Assembly (NCBI GenBank): GCA_046299555.1
Contig: JBKBHS010000005.1
Coordinates: 1-64,000, forward strand
DNA: 64,000 bases
Source: CALKJP01 sp046299555
GTDB lineage: Bacteria; Bacteroidota; Bacteroidia; JACCXN01
Direction of reading: 5' to 3'
A model generated the notes under the pieces. That model was not told where the DNA came from, searched no databases, and saw only the letters and a program-made list of their open reading frames with translations. Positions 55,832 through 64,000 of the stretch are shown here, one piece after another; the stretch's first letter is position 1, and each line of letters starts with the position of its first letter. A program made the position numbers and the translations under genes.

Positions 55832-56839
55832 ATGAATTATTTAAAAACAATAGCAAGAAATATTTTGTTTCCTACACTTTACAAACTTAATATAGATAAA
55901 TGGAATTTACATAAGAGCAATAAATTTAATATTATTTTAATGTATCATGGTGTTGTAAACGATGATTCAAGCTGGTTTTCGCCAACACATATACATATTA
56001 ATCAATTTGAAAAACACATTGAGTACTTTAAAAAAAATTTCAATATCATTCCCTTAAATGAATTGTTTTATATCGTTAATAATAATATAAAAACTGATAA
56101 AAAAAATATTACCATAACTTTTGATGACGGGTTTAAAAATAATTTATATTACGCATTACCTGTTCTAAAAAAATATAATGTACCTGCCTCTATATTTGTT
56201 ACGGCATGTTGTATAGAAAATAATGAAATAAACTGTTTGTGGACTGAAAAAATTTTAGCTTTAATGCATTTTTACCCAAATAATATTATTGAATATAAAA
56301 ATTTTACATTTATAAATTATAAAGAAAAAACTAGTAATCAATCCATTTTTGAATTTATAAAACATTTGGGCGCAAGTGAACGTGAATTATTTATCGATGA
56401 ATTAGTTGCTAAATATGATTTAAAAAATAAACTCAAAGAAATTCCAGCCGATTATTGGGAACTTTTTTCAAAAGATGAATTAAAAAAAATTGCCCAAGAA
56501 GAATTAATTGAAATAGGTTCACACGGGTACTTACATTATAATCTTGGTTTAATTGATGAAAACACGGCCAATCAAGAATTAATTAAATCGAAAAATTTAC
56601 TTGAAAACACCATACAAAAAGAAGTTAAAAGTATTGCTTATCCAGATGGAAGTTATAATTTAAACGTAAAAAATTTAGCTGAAAAAACAGGCTATCAACA
56701 TCAACTAGCAGTAAATTATCATTTTGAAGAAGATAAAAATGACAAAAGAATTTTAAATAGATTCGGTATTAGTTGTACTACTACATTTGAATCAAATATT
56801 TTAAGACTAAGTCGTTCATTTAACAAGTTAGGACATTAA
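55832..56839 (+). CDS. Polysaccharide deacetylase (NodB-like) family protein
   Basis: A carbohydrate esterase 4-like protein of about 335 residues. The longest frame starts at a TTG (55790); the ATG at 55832 (MNYLKTIARNILFPTLYKLN) is better. The catalytic motif ITFDDGFKNN supplies Asp residues; the zinc His pair appears to be in GSHGYLHYNLG; SIAYPDGSYN corresponds to the later conserved motif. These enzymes remove N- or O-acetyl groups from sugars. It starts the very AT-rich surface-polysaccharide cluster. Codon use is more AT-biased than in the core genes. Confidence 0.87.
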   Translation: MNYLKTIARNILFPTLYKLNIDKWNLHKSNKFNIILMYHGVVNDDSSWFSPTHIHINQFEKHIEYFKKNFNIIPLNELFYIVNNNIKTDKKNITITFDDGFKNNLYYALPVLKKYNVPASIFVTACCIENNEINCLWTEKILALMHFYPNNIIEYKNFTFINYKEKTSNQSIFEFIKHLGASERELFIDELVAKYDLKNKLKEIPADYWELFSKDELKKIAQEELIEIGSHGYLHYNLGLIDENTANQELIKSKNLLENTIQKEVKSIAYPDGSYNLNVKNLAEKTGYQHQLAVNYHFEEDKNDKRILNRFGISCTTTFESNILRLSRSFNKLGH

Positions 56840-56843
56840 ATTT

Positions 56844-57785
56844 ATGTACCAAACAAAAAGAATTAATAATTCACTTTATAAGTACTTAATCGAATTATAC
56901 AAACAATGTTTTAACATTAATATCGAATTAATAAACCTTTCTAAAAAATACAATACCCGAATATTTGGTAAAGAAAATATTGGTTTTTTAGCCTTTAATA
57001 ATAATGAGCCTGCTGCATATTATGGAGTGTTCCCTATTATTTTACAATACAATAATCAAAATATAATTGTTGCACAATCAGGCGATACCATGACATCGCC
57101 AAAGCATCAGAAAAAAGGCTTATTTATTTTATTAGCAAATGAAACATACAAATTAGCAAAAGAAGAGAATATAGAATTTGTGTTTGGCTTTCCTAATGAA
57201 AATTCATATCCGGGATTTAAAAATAAACTCGAGTGGATTTTTACGGGAAATATGAAAACTTTTTTATTAAAAACTATAACTATTCCAGTTTGTGAAATAT
57301 GCTTCAAATCGTCTATTTTAAACAAGGTTTATATACAATTTATCAAACAAATACTTGCAAGCTATATTATTAAGCCTGAAGAAATCAATCTTGAAATTTT
57401 TAATTATTCAAAAACAAAAGGACGAATACTACATGATTTGAATTTCTTTTCTTACAAATTAAATTTTGAAAACAATTTTCTAATACAATACAATAACTTT
57501 TATCTTTTTATTAAGCCAGAAAACCACTTATACATTGGAGATGTAGGTTACTTTGAAGAAAACAAAACTTCTATATTTATTGAATCTTTAAAAAAATTAG
57601 GACGCAAATTAATGTGTAAAAAAATTATTATAAGTGTATCAGCCAATCATTGGTTATTTAGCTACCTGAAAAATTATATTTCACCTCAAGATGATTTACC
57701 AATAGGATTTAAAGCACTTAATAACCACTTTGAAATTGATTATTCGGATATACAATTTACAAGAAGCGATTTTGATACTTTTTGA
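56844..57785 (+). CDS. GNAT-fold N-acetyltransferase-like protein
   Basis: A 313-residue protein. The N-terminal part resembles a GNAT acetyltransferase: FLAFNNNEPAAYYGVFP, then the acetyl-CoA-loop region SGDTMTSPKHQKKGLF with the Q/R-x-x-G-x-(G/A)-type pattern degenerated to HQKKGL, then FVFGFPNENSYPGF. Such proteins in polysaccharide loci acetylate amino sugars. The C-terminal half is less clear. It is 4 bases after the deacetylase gene, and its 3' end overlaps the convergent flippase gene by 29 bases. Donor and substrate are not known. Confidence 0.75.
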   Translation: MYQTKRINNSLYKYLIELYKQCFNINIELINLSKKYNTRIFGKENIGFLAFNNNEPAAYYGVFPIILQYNNQNIIVAQSGDTMTSPKHQKKGLFILLANETYKLAKEENIEFVFGFPNENSYPGFKNKLEWIFTGNMKTFLLKTITIPVCEICFKSSILNKVYIQFIKQILASYIIKPEEINLEIFNYSKTKGRILHDLNFFSYKLNFENNFLIQYNNFYLFIKPENHLYIGDVGYFEENKTSIFIESLKKLGRKLMCKKIIISVSANHWLFSYLKNYISPQDDLPIGFKALNNHFEIDYSDIQFTRSDFDTF

Positions 57786-59259
57786 TTAAACTGCTTACAT
57801 TTTCAGGTAATAAAATTAAATATTCATTTACGAGTCTAAATTTTAGCAATCCTACAGAAAATAGAACAAGAGTAAGAAGTGTTCTAATAATGATATTAAT
57901 AACTAAATTACCGGTATTAATATTAATTAATTCAATAAATAAATAAATCAAGGTACTTATAATTATTATTAAAAAAAACGCTCTATTAAAAGGATGTAGA
58001 TTATATTTTTTCCACACTATAATTATACGGGCAATGGCGTAAAATGCTAACGATAATAGAGTGGCTAATGCAGCTCCGGTTAATTCAAATGATGGGATTA
58101 ATAATATATTTAAAAAAAGTGCAGAAAATGATAATCCGATAAGTAATAAAACACCCACTTTATATAACCTTGAATTAAAAATGATGGATGGTGTACCTGC
58201 TGCTATTAAATTAAATAACGCACTTAAACTAATAATATTTACAATAATACCTCCATCATTATATTTTTGAGGTAAAAATCTCAAAAGGTCTTCAATATTC
58301 GTATTTACTCCTATAAAAAGTAAAACACCTACCAGCATTACTATTTTTAGATTCTTATCATAAATTTCTTTAACGGCATTTAAATCATCAATAGCTAATG
58401 AATGAGAAATTTTAGGCATAGTAATTCTTTCGAGAGCATATAAAGGTGTTTCTATTATGTTAGGAACAAATGCTGCAACTGAATAAATCCCAACTAAACC
58501 TAAGGGTAAATATTTTCCAATAAATATGGCATCCATGTATTTAATTCCTAAACTTGCAATTGAAGCTATTGCCAACAACGAACTATAGAAAAACATTTCA
58601 TTTAAATTTCTTGATTTTATGTAGGCTAAATCAAATTTTAACTTTGGTTTATCAACCATTAAAATATAGGTAATCAATAGAACTAATTGAATAAAATAAA
58701 TAGATACAAAACCTACAATCATCCAATTTAGACTAATAAGTTTTAAAAAATAAATTGAGAATAAGATGATAGAAAAAATTCTTGTTACAACATCGTTTAA
58801 AAAAGTTGGGACAGTAGTTTTATATAAAGAAAATGCATAACTATTAATAACTCCTATTAACGATAGTATAAAAGTTAAGGGGAATATATATAAATAATAA
58901 TCTACAAATAGTTTTGATTGTTGAATATATTGACTTATTATAAAATCCTTAAATACGTATAATAAAACAGAAATGATTAAGAAACCGATTATTGGAAATA
59001 ATAAAATAAAACCTAAAAAACCATAATGTCCATTTTCGTCATTTCTAAAGTGCGGAAAATATTTTGTAGTTAAATTTGTTACCCCAAGAGGAACGAACAA
59101 GGATATTAAAAATGAAAAAGAAAATAATAAACGTGTTAAACCAATCTCTTCGGGAGTTAAAAAATAGGGTTGAATTATTAATAAATTGATAAATCCAATA
59201 AAAAAGCCTAAATAGGTACTTATAGTATTTTTTATTCCTTGTCGTTGAATGATACCCAT
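57757..59259 (-). CDS. Wzx-type polysaccharide flippase
   Basis: A 500-residue membrane protein with about fourteen hydrophobic segments of the MOP superfamily, polysaccharide-transport branch. It begins MGIIQRQGIKNTISTYLGFF, a typical start for this family, and contains LTNLTTKYFPHF, KYMDAIFIGKYLPLGLVGIYSVA and AAGTPSIIFNSRLYKVGV. It would flip undecaprenyl-linked oligosaccharide across the inner membrane. It is 1 base downstream of the asparagine synthetase gene. Its 3' end overlaps the convergent GNAT gene by 29 bases. Confidence 0.88.
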   Translation of the reverse strand: MGIIQRQGIKNTISTYLGFFIGFINLLIIQPYFLTPEEIGLTRLLFSFSFLISLFVPLGVTNLTTKYFPHFRNDENGHYGFLGFILLFPIIGFLIISVLLYVFKDFIISQYIQQSKLFVDYYLYIFPLTFILSLIGVINSYAFSLYKTTVPTFLNDVVTRIFSIILFSIYFLKLISLNWMIVGFVSIYFIQLVLLITYILMVDKPKLKFDLAYIKSRNLNEMFFYSSLLAIASIASLGIKYMDAIFIGKYLPLGLVGIYSVAAFVPNIIETPLYALERITMPKISHSLAIDDLNAVKEIYDKNLKIVMLVGVLLFIGVNTNIEDLLRFLPQKYNDGGIIVNIISLSALFNLIAAGTPSIIFNSRLYKVGVLLLIGLSFSALFLNILLIPSFELTGAALATLLSLAFYAIARIIIVWKKYNLHPFNRAFFLIIIISTLIYLFIELININTGNLVINIIIRTLLTLVLFSVGLLKFRLVNEYLILLPENVSSLIKKYQNRFL

Positions 59260-59260
59260 G

Positions 59261-61156
59261 TTAATTCATCCATTTATCATACCACATTTGGAACATAAAC
59301 AAAAACCAAATGCGCTGTACATCTATATTTTTCTCATTATTTAAAAATGCTTTTAAAGCTTTATCAACTTTATCTGCATCAAGAATATTTTGCTTTTTTA
59401 TTTTGTCGATATTTAAAACATCTAAAAGCAAATCCTTCAAATCAGATTGTAACCAGATATGAATTGGTATTCCAAATCCCATTTTAGGTCGCTGCATTAT
59501 TTCTTTTGGAATGTATTTATGAACTATGTCTTTTAAAATTCTTTTTGAATTTCCATTACTAAATTTAAATTCAGAAGGTAATTGTATTGTCCATTCAGCA
59601 ATTCTATGATCAAGTAATGGCTCACGTCCTTCTAAACTAACTGCCATTGTTGCTCTATCAACTTTAGTTAAAATATCATCTGTTAAATAGGTTTTATAAT
59701 CTGTCGCCACAACTTGTGTCAGAAAATCAATATTATAATTAAAATTATTTTCATTATATGAATTGTTTAATAGTTGTATTTCTCCTTTTATTAAACTTTT
59801 TGCTTGCTGAAAGGTTAACGCATGTGAAGTAAGTGCATAGTTCCATATATAATTTTTACTTCTTAAAATATCTATCAATTTATTTTTTTTGTCAAACTTT
59901 AAAATATTTGATTCAGCAGGTAAAACGCCAGAAAATGAGGCTAAGACGTGTTTAGCAAAAATTGGAATCTTACTTAATTTATTATAATAATTTAATGCTT
60001 TTATATATCTAGGATATCCGGCAAACTGTTCATCACCACCATCGGCAGATAATGCAACAGTTACCGTTTTTCTTGCAATTCTACTTACAAGATAAGTTGG
60101 TATGGCAGAAGAATCGCCAAAAGGTTCATCATAAATAAATGATAAGTGAGGTATTATTTCTTGTGCTTCTTTCTCTGTACAAATAAACTGATGATGTTCT
60201 GTACCTAAATAATCAGCAACTTTTTTAGCATGATTTGCTTCGTTATATTTTTCATCGTTAAATCCAATGGTAAAAGTTTTCACTTTTTGACTTGATTGCG
60301 ATTGAATTAACGCTGCTACTGCACTGCTATCATATCCCCCACTTAAAAAAATCCCAACAGGAACATCGGCAATCATTCGATAATTACAAGCCGACTGTAA
60401 CAATTTTTCAGTTTCAATTAATGCATCATTGTATGAAATATTTAATTTATGTTTATTTGCAAAATCCTCAATATCCCAATAAGAATGAATATAAAATTCT
60501 TTTTTATTTATATTGAATTCTAGATAATGTCCCGGTTTTAATTTATATGTATTTTTAAATATGGAATTTGGTGTATTTATATATCCATACATGAAATATT
60601 CTGCTAAAGCAGATTTATCAATTTCTTTCTCAAAAGCCGGATGCTGATGAAAACTTTTTAATTCAGAACCAAATAATAAAATTTCATTTTTCCAATACCA
60701 ATAAAGGGGTTTAACACCTGCTCTGTCGCGAATTAAAAAAAGTTTTTCTTTTGATTTATCAAATATAGCAATAGAAAACATTCCAATAAATTTCTCTACT
60801 GCACTTATACCCCATTTTATATAGGAATTTAAAATAACTTCAGTATCACTATTAGATTTAAAAGAAAAGCCATCTTTTTCAAGTTCAGTTTTAATCTCTT
60901 TGTAATTATAAATTTCACCGTTAAAAACAATACAAATGTCTCTTTTGTCAGAAAACATTGGTTGATGTCCTAACTCCGATAATTCAATAATTGATAATCT
61001 TCTAAAAGATAAGCCTAATTGATAATTTTCTTCTGAAAAAACTTCTATTCCAGAATCATCCGGACCTCTGTGAATAATAACATCACCCATCGAATGTAAT
61101 ACATCCTCTCTGTAAAGCTGTTTATTAAATGATAGGTATCCTGCAAAACCGCACAT
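59261..61156 (-). CDS. asnB: Asparagine synthetase (glutamine-hydrolysing), surface-polysaccharide type
   Basis: A 631-residue protein with N-terminal glutaminase nucleophile Cys2 (MCGFAGYL), RGPDDSG and the PP-loop SGGYDSS at about 270, followed by LSADGGDEQFAGYPRY and EGREPLLDHRIAEW. In this very AT-rich polysaccharide cluster the substrate is likely a sugar acid or a related acceptor rather than aspartate. The protein is a distant homologue of the ones encoded at 19609-21510 and 63122-64000. The stop is adjacent to the flippase ATG (1 base), so they are translated together. Confidence 0.88.
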   Translation of the reverse strand: MCGFAGYLSFNKQLYREDVLHSMGDVIIHRGPDDSGIEVFSEENYQLGLSFRRLSIIELSELGHQPMFSDKRDICIVFNGEIYNYKEIKTELEKDGFSFKSNSDTEVILNSYIKWGISAVEKFIGMFSIAIFDKSKEKLFLIRDRAGVKPLYWYWKNEILLFGSELKSFHQHPAFEKEIDKSALAEYFMYGYINTPNSIFKNTYKLKPGHYLEFNINKKEFYIHSYWDIEDFANKHKLNISYNDALIETEKLLQSACNYRMIADVPVGIFLSGGYDSSAVAALIQSQSSQKVKTFTIGFNDEKYNEANHAKKVADYLGTEHHQFICTEKEAQEIIPHLSFIYDEPFGDSSAIPTYLVSRIARKTVTVALSADGGDEQFAGYPRYIKALNYYNKLSKIPIFAKHVLASFSGVLPAESNILKFDKKNKLIDILRSKNYIWNYALTSHALTFQQAKSLIKGEIQLLNNSYNENNFNYNIDFLTQVVATDYKTYLTDDILTKVDRATMAVSLEGREPLLDHRIAEWTIQLPSEFKFSNGNSKRILKDIVHKYIPKEIMQRPKMGFGIPIHIWLQSDLKDLLLDVLNIDKIKKQNILDADKVDKALKAFLNNEKNIDVQRIWFLFMFQMWYDKWMN

Positions 61157-61277
61157 ATATATTTTATAGTATTAGGCTAAATTACACACTTTTTATAGCA
61201 TTAAAATTATATTTTTGAACTTTATTAATTTTTATAGAACTTAAAATCGTTTAAAATGATTTTGAAAATTTTAAAAT

Positions 61278-62075
61278 ATGGAAAGAGATAAAGCTAATCC
61301 GGAGTATTGGAGTAAATATTGGGATGTATTCGAAATACCTGAACCTATAGATATTTCTTCAAAAGATATTAATAAATATACCTATCAATGTTTCCACAAT
61401 TTTTTTTTAAAACATATAAACAGTAATGATAAAGGAAAAAGCATCATAGAAATTGGTTGTGGAAACTCTGTTTGGCTTCCTTATTTTTACCAATATTTTG
61501 GATTAAAGGTATATGGATTAGATTATTCTAAAAATGCTTGTGAAAGAAGCAGAGAAATACTTACAAGACACAATATTGAAGGCCAAATATTTGAAGTTGA
61601 TTTATTTAACCCTCCAGCTGAATTAATTGAAAAATTTGACTTTGTAGCCTCTTTTGGAGTAATTGAACATTTTACAAATACAACAGAAGTAATAATTGCA
61701 TGTTCTAAATTTTTAAAGCCGGGTGGAAAGTTAATAACTTCTATACCCAATATGGCTGGATTTCCTGGAGTTTATCAAAAATGGATGAACAAGAAAATTT
61801 ATGATTTACATGTACCAATAAATAAAAAAAACCTAATTGACAGTATTAATCAAGCAGGATTAAAAAATATAGAATGTATCTACTTTATGTCGTGCAGTGT
61901 TTCGGCTACTATTGAGAGTGATTATCCGACAAGCTTTGTAAAATTTAAAAAAGTATTAACCTTATTTCTATCTCGATTATGTAAAATTATTTGGATTTTG
62001 GAAAAGTACCTAAAAATTAAATTCCCTTCAACGTCATTCTTATCTCCTTATATCGTATCTATAGCACAAAAATGA
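61278..62075 (+). CDS. Class I SAM-dependent methyltransferase
   Basis: A 265-residue protein with Rossmann-like SAM-binding motif I (SIIEIGCGNSVWLP), an acidic motif II (VYGLDYSK) and post-motif VASFGVIEHF, as in UbiE/UbiG-like enzymes, plus LKPGGKLITSIPN. A C-terminal region of about 80 residues contains a hydrophobic segment (VLTLFLSRLCKIIWIL). In this cluster it probably methylates a sugar or a lipid-linked intermediate. It overlaps the next gene by 4 bases (ATGA). Confidence 0.87.
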   Translation: MERDKANPEYWSKYWDVFEIPEPIDISSKDINKYTYQCFHNFFLKHINSNDKGKSIIEIGCGNSVWLPYFYQYFGLKVYGLDYSKNACERSREILTRHNIEGQIFEVDLFNPPAELIEKFDFVASFGVIEHFTNTTEVIIACSKFLKPGGKLITSIPNMAGFPGVYQKWMNKKIYDLHVPINKKNLIDSINQAGLKNIECIYFMSCSVSATIESDYPTSFVKFKKVLTLFLSRLCKIIWILEKYLKIKFPSTSFLSPYIVSIAQK

Positions 62076-63127
62076 ATAAAATTAAAGTATTATACATTTC
62101 ACCGGGCTTATCTACATTTATTCAAAAAGACATTGATATCTTATCTTCTGAATTTGAAGTTCTGCAATTTCATTTTAAACCTAAAAAAAAAATATTTACA
62201 CCAATATGGTTTATCTATCAATTTATATTTTTAATAAGTAATATCTATAATTGCAAAGCAATAGTAACTCGCTTTGGAGGTTATCATTCTTTTTTACCTG
62301 CTTTATTTGCAAAAGCATTTAATAAAAAATCCATTACCATATTAGGAGGTACTGACTGTCATAAATTTCCTGCTTATTCTTACGGTAGCTTTAACAAAAA
62401 AATATTATCTAAATTTTTAAAATTAACATATCAACTTAGCGATTATCTTGCTCCTGTTCATGAAAGCTTAATAGAATCAGAATATATTTATGATGAGAGT
62501 GGTAAGCCCAAGCAAGGTTTTAAATATTTTTTTCCTCAAACAAAATCTAAAATTGTAACCATTTATAATGGTTATGATCCATCAAAATTTTATGATAAAG
62601 GATACACTAGAATTAAAAACTCATTTATAACCGTTGCCTCAGGAATTGAAGGAAATAACTATTATATAAAAGGAGTAGATTTAATTTTAAAAATAGCTTC
62701 CATTTTTCCTGATTATCAATTTAGCATTGCAGGAATAAATAATTTTAATGACGAGCGGTTAAAAAATATTCCTGAAAACATTAAACTATATGGCTACAAA
62801 AGTTCTAAAGAATTAATAGAACTTTACAACCAGCATGAATTTTATTTACAACTTTCTATTGCAGAAGGATTTCCAAATGCACTTTGCGAAGCCATGTTGT
62901 GTGGATGTATCCCAATAGGGTCAAATGTTTTTGGAATACCTTTTATAATAGACAATTGTGGATTTATTTTAGAAAAGAAAGATGTGTCTAAGTTAGAATT
63001 ACTAATTAATAATGCTGTTAAGTGCGATAAAATATATTTATCAAAAAAATCTACTGAGCGAATTAAAAATAATTTTTCAATTGAAAAACGCGCTCAAAAA
63101 TTAATTCACCTTATTAAAGAATTATAA
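62072..63127 (+). CDS. Glycosyltransferase family 4
   Basis: A 351-residue GT-B glycosyltransferase. The donor-binding E-x7-E motif is LSIAEGFPNALCEAMLCG, followed by CIPIGSNVFGIPFII. The N-terminal half (ILGGTDCHKFPAYSYG) is more divergent than in the gene at 18358-19554. It begins with ATGA overlapping the methyltransferase stop. Its last 6 bases overlap the convergent asnB gene. Sugar donor and acceptor are unknown. Confidence 0.85.
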   Translation: MNKIKVLYISPGLSTFIQKDIDILSSEFEVLQFHFKPKKKIFTPIWFIYQFIFLISNIYNCKAIVTRFGGYHSFLPALFAKAFNKKSITILGGTDCHKFPAYSYGSFNKKILSKFLKLTYQLSDYLAPVHESLIESEYIYDESGKPKQGFKYFFPQTKSKIVTIYNGYDPSKFYDKGYTRIKNSFITVASGIEGNNYYIKGVDLILKIASIFPDYQFSIAGINNFNDERLKNIPENIKLYGYKSSKELIELYNQHEFYLQLSIAEGFPNALCEAMLCGCIPIGSNVFGIPFIIDNCGFILEKKDVSKLELLINNAVKCDKIYLSKKSTERIKNNFSIEKRAQKLIHLIKEL

Positions 63128-64000
63128 CTTTTTAATCCACTCATTTAGCACTACCAAACGCCAAACCCAGAGCGCATTAGTATTATCTCCTCTTTTAAAC
63201 TTTTCAATCTCTACTTTCGCTTTTGCAGTGTCAATAAAGTCAATTTTTAAAGGTTGCTCAATCAAATGTTTTAAACTTCCTCTTAACCATTTTATTTCGC
63301 CCGGAGTAACAAAACCTTTCTTATCGGTTCTGTTGTAAATGGCTTCGGGCAAATAATCTTTTAATGAATCGCGCAATACTTTTTTAGTTATAGCGCCATC
63401 AATTTTATCTTCGTTAGCATAGGTAAAAATTTGTTCTACCAAACGATGATCTAAAAAGGGCACACGTGATTCGATAGAAAAAGCCATGGAGTTTCTATCT
63501 TCATAATGCAGCAAGTTAGGCAAGCTGGTAGTAAACAATAAATGATATAAAAAGGCATTTAAATGATTGGCTCCTCGTACTTCAGAAATATTAAAAATAT
63601 TCTTTAACGGCTTAGTAAAAACATTGGGATAATATTTTTCAAATTCTAAATGATACAAGGCGTTTTCGCTCATTATACTTGCCAATATAGACTTTGAAAA
63701 TATATTTAACTTTTTAGTGAATGAAAACTGTTGTTCAGCTACATATTTATTTAAAACAGATAAAGCACCTCCTATATTTAATGATGCCAATTTATCTGCC
63801 AGTAAACGATAATATGAGTGTGCATAACCTGCCAGATATTCGTCAGAACCTTGTCCGTCTAAAACTACTTTTATTTGATGTTCTGACACCAATTTCATTA
63901 CTGCATATTGCGAAACAGGCGATGAGCTGGCAATAGGAACATCTGCATAATATAGTGTTTTATCAAAATACTCTCTTATTTCATCTTCTTTAGGAGAATA
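63122..64000 (-). CDS. Asparagine synthetase-like protein, C-terminal part (runs off window)
   Basis: The frame is open from the right edge to a stop at 63122, so at least 293 residues of the synthetase domain are present. The ATG at 63898 is internal: upstream codons in the same frame encode PIASSSPVSQYAVM, which is homologous to the asparagine synthetase region before VVLDGQGSDEYLAGY. Other motifs are SIESRVPFLDHRLVEQIF and TDKKGFVTP. The glutaminase domain and PP-loop, if present, lie outside the window. It is the third homologue in the window and also lies in a polysaccharide cluster. Confidence 0.88.
   Translation of the reverse strand, partial: YSPKEDEIREYFDKTLYYADVPIASSSPVSQYAVMKLVSEHQIKVVLDGQGSDEYLAGYAHSYYRLLADKLASLNIGGALSVLNKYVAEQQFSFTKKLNIFSKSILASIMSENALYHLEFEKYYPNVFTKPLKNIFNISEVRGANHLNAFLYHLLFTTSLPNLLHYEDRNSMAFSIESRVPFLDHRLVEQIFTYANEDKIDGAITKKVLRDSLKDYLPEAIYNRTDKKGFVTPGEIKWLRGSLKHLIEQPLKIDFIDTAKAKVEIEKFKRGDNTNALWVWRLVVLNEWIKKL

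Noticed and set aside
63122..63898. Complete gene starting at ATG 63898
   Set aside because: The frame stays open upstream of the ATG with homologous asparagine synthetase sequence, so the gene continues beyond the window.

Overview
This 64 kb window is an AT-rich chromosome segment from a member of the phylum Bacteroidota. The evidence is a type IX secretion (T9SS) Plug-family gene, a cargo protein with a T9SS C-terminal sorting domain, SPOR and thrombospondin-type-3 outer-membrane proteins, a CcmF/CcsA-type cytochrome c maturation locus, a six-gene Na+-NQR operon, and promoters of the Bacteroidota TTG-(17-20)-TAnnTTTG type. I cannot place it below phylum. No rRNA, tRNA, CRISPR array, transposase or prophage gene was seen.

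Layout. 1-8.5 kb (minus strand): the start of a giant repeat adhesin, a small Ala/Pro/Thr-rich secreted protein, and three envelope genes joining beta-barrel, calcium-binding and SPOR modules. 8.6-13.3 kb: a LOG-family nucleotide hydrolase, uvrA and a lytic transglycosylase. 13.3-21.5 kb: a surface-polysaccharide cluster (WecA-like transferase, rfbC, Wzc-type tyrosine kinase, Wza-type export lipoprotein, glycosyltransferase, asparagine synthetase). 21.6-29.3 kb: nth, apbE and nqrFEDCBA (operon order A to F). ApbE is the enzyme that attaches FMN to NqrB and NqrC.

29.4-37.6 kb: the T9SS Plug-family gene, queA, a small phosphoesterase, a MATE transporter, an M16 protease and an alpha/beta hydrolase. 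37.8-42 kb: a T9SS cargo protein and atpDC, separated by a strong bidirectional terminator. 42.2-51.5 kb (plus strand): ribF, an LRR protein, a beta-CASP nuclease, ccmB/C/D/E/F, a DUF2520 protein and kdsC. This block is interrupted at 43.7-44.1 kb and followed at 51.6-52.1 kb by two arrays of the same 125-bp repeat in opposite orientations. The repeats therefore bracket the ccm locus as inverted repeats.

52.1-55.8 kb: a TRAP transporter operon with a TatT-type periplasmic component. 55.8-64 kb: a second, very AT-rich surface-polysaccharide cluster (deacetylase, GNAT-like protein, flippase, two asparagine synthetase-like proteins, methyltransferase, glycosyltransferase) that runs off the right edge.

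Several longest-ORF starts use TTG with a better ATG shortly inside. I moved the starts of uvrA, queA, the MATE gene, the triple-SPOR gene and the deacetylase for this reason. I also moved wza, dctQ and the hydrolase to an internal ATG that fits a signal peptide or the gene spacing.
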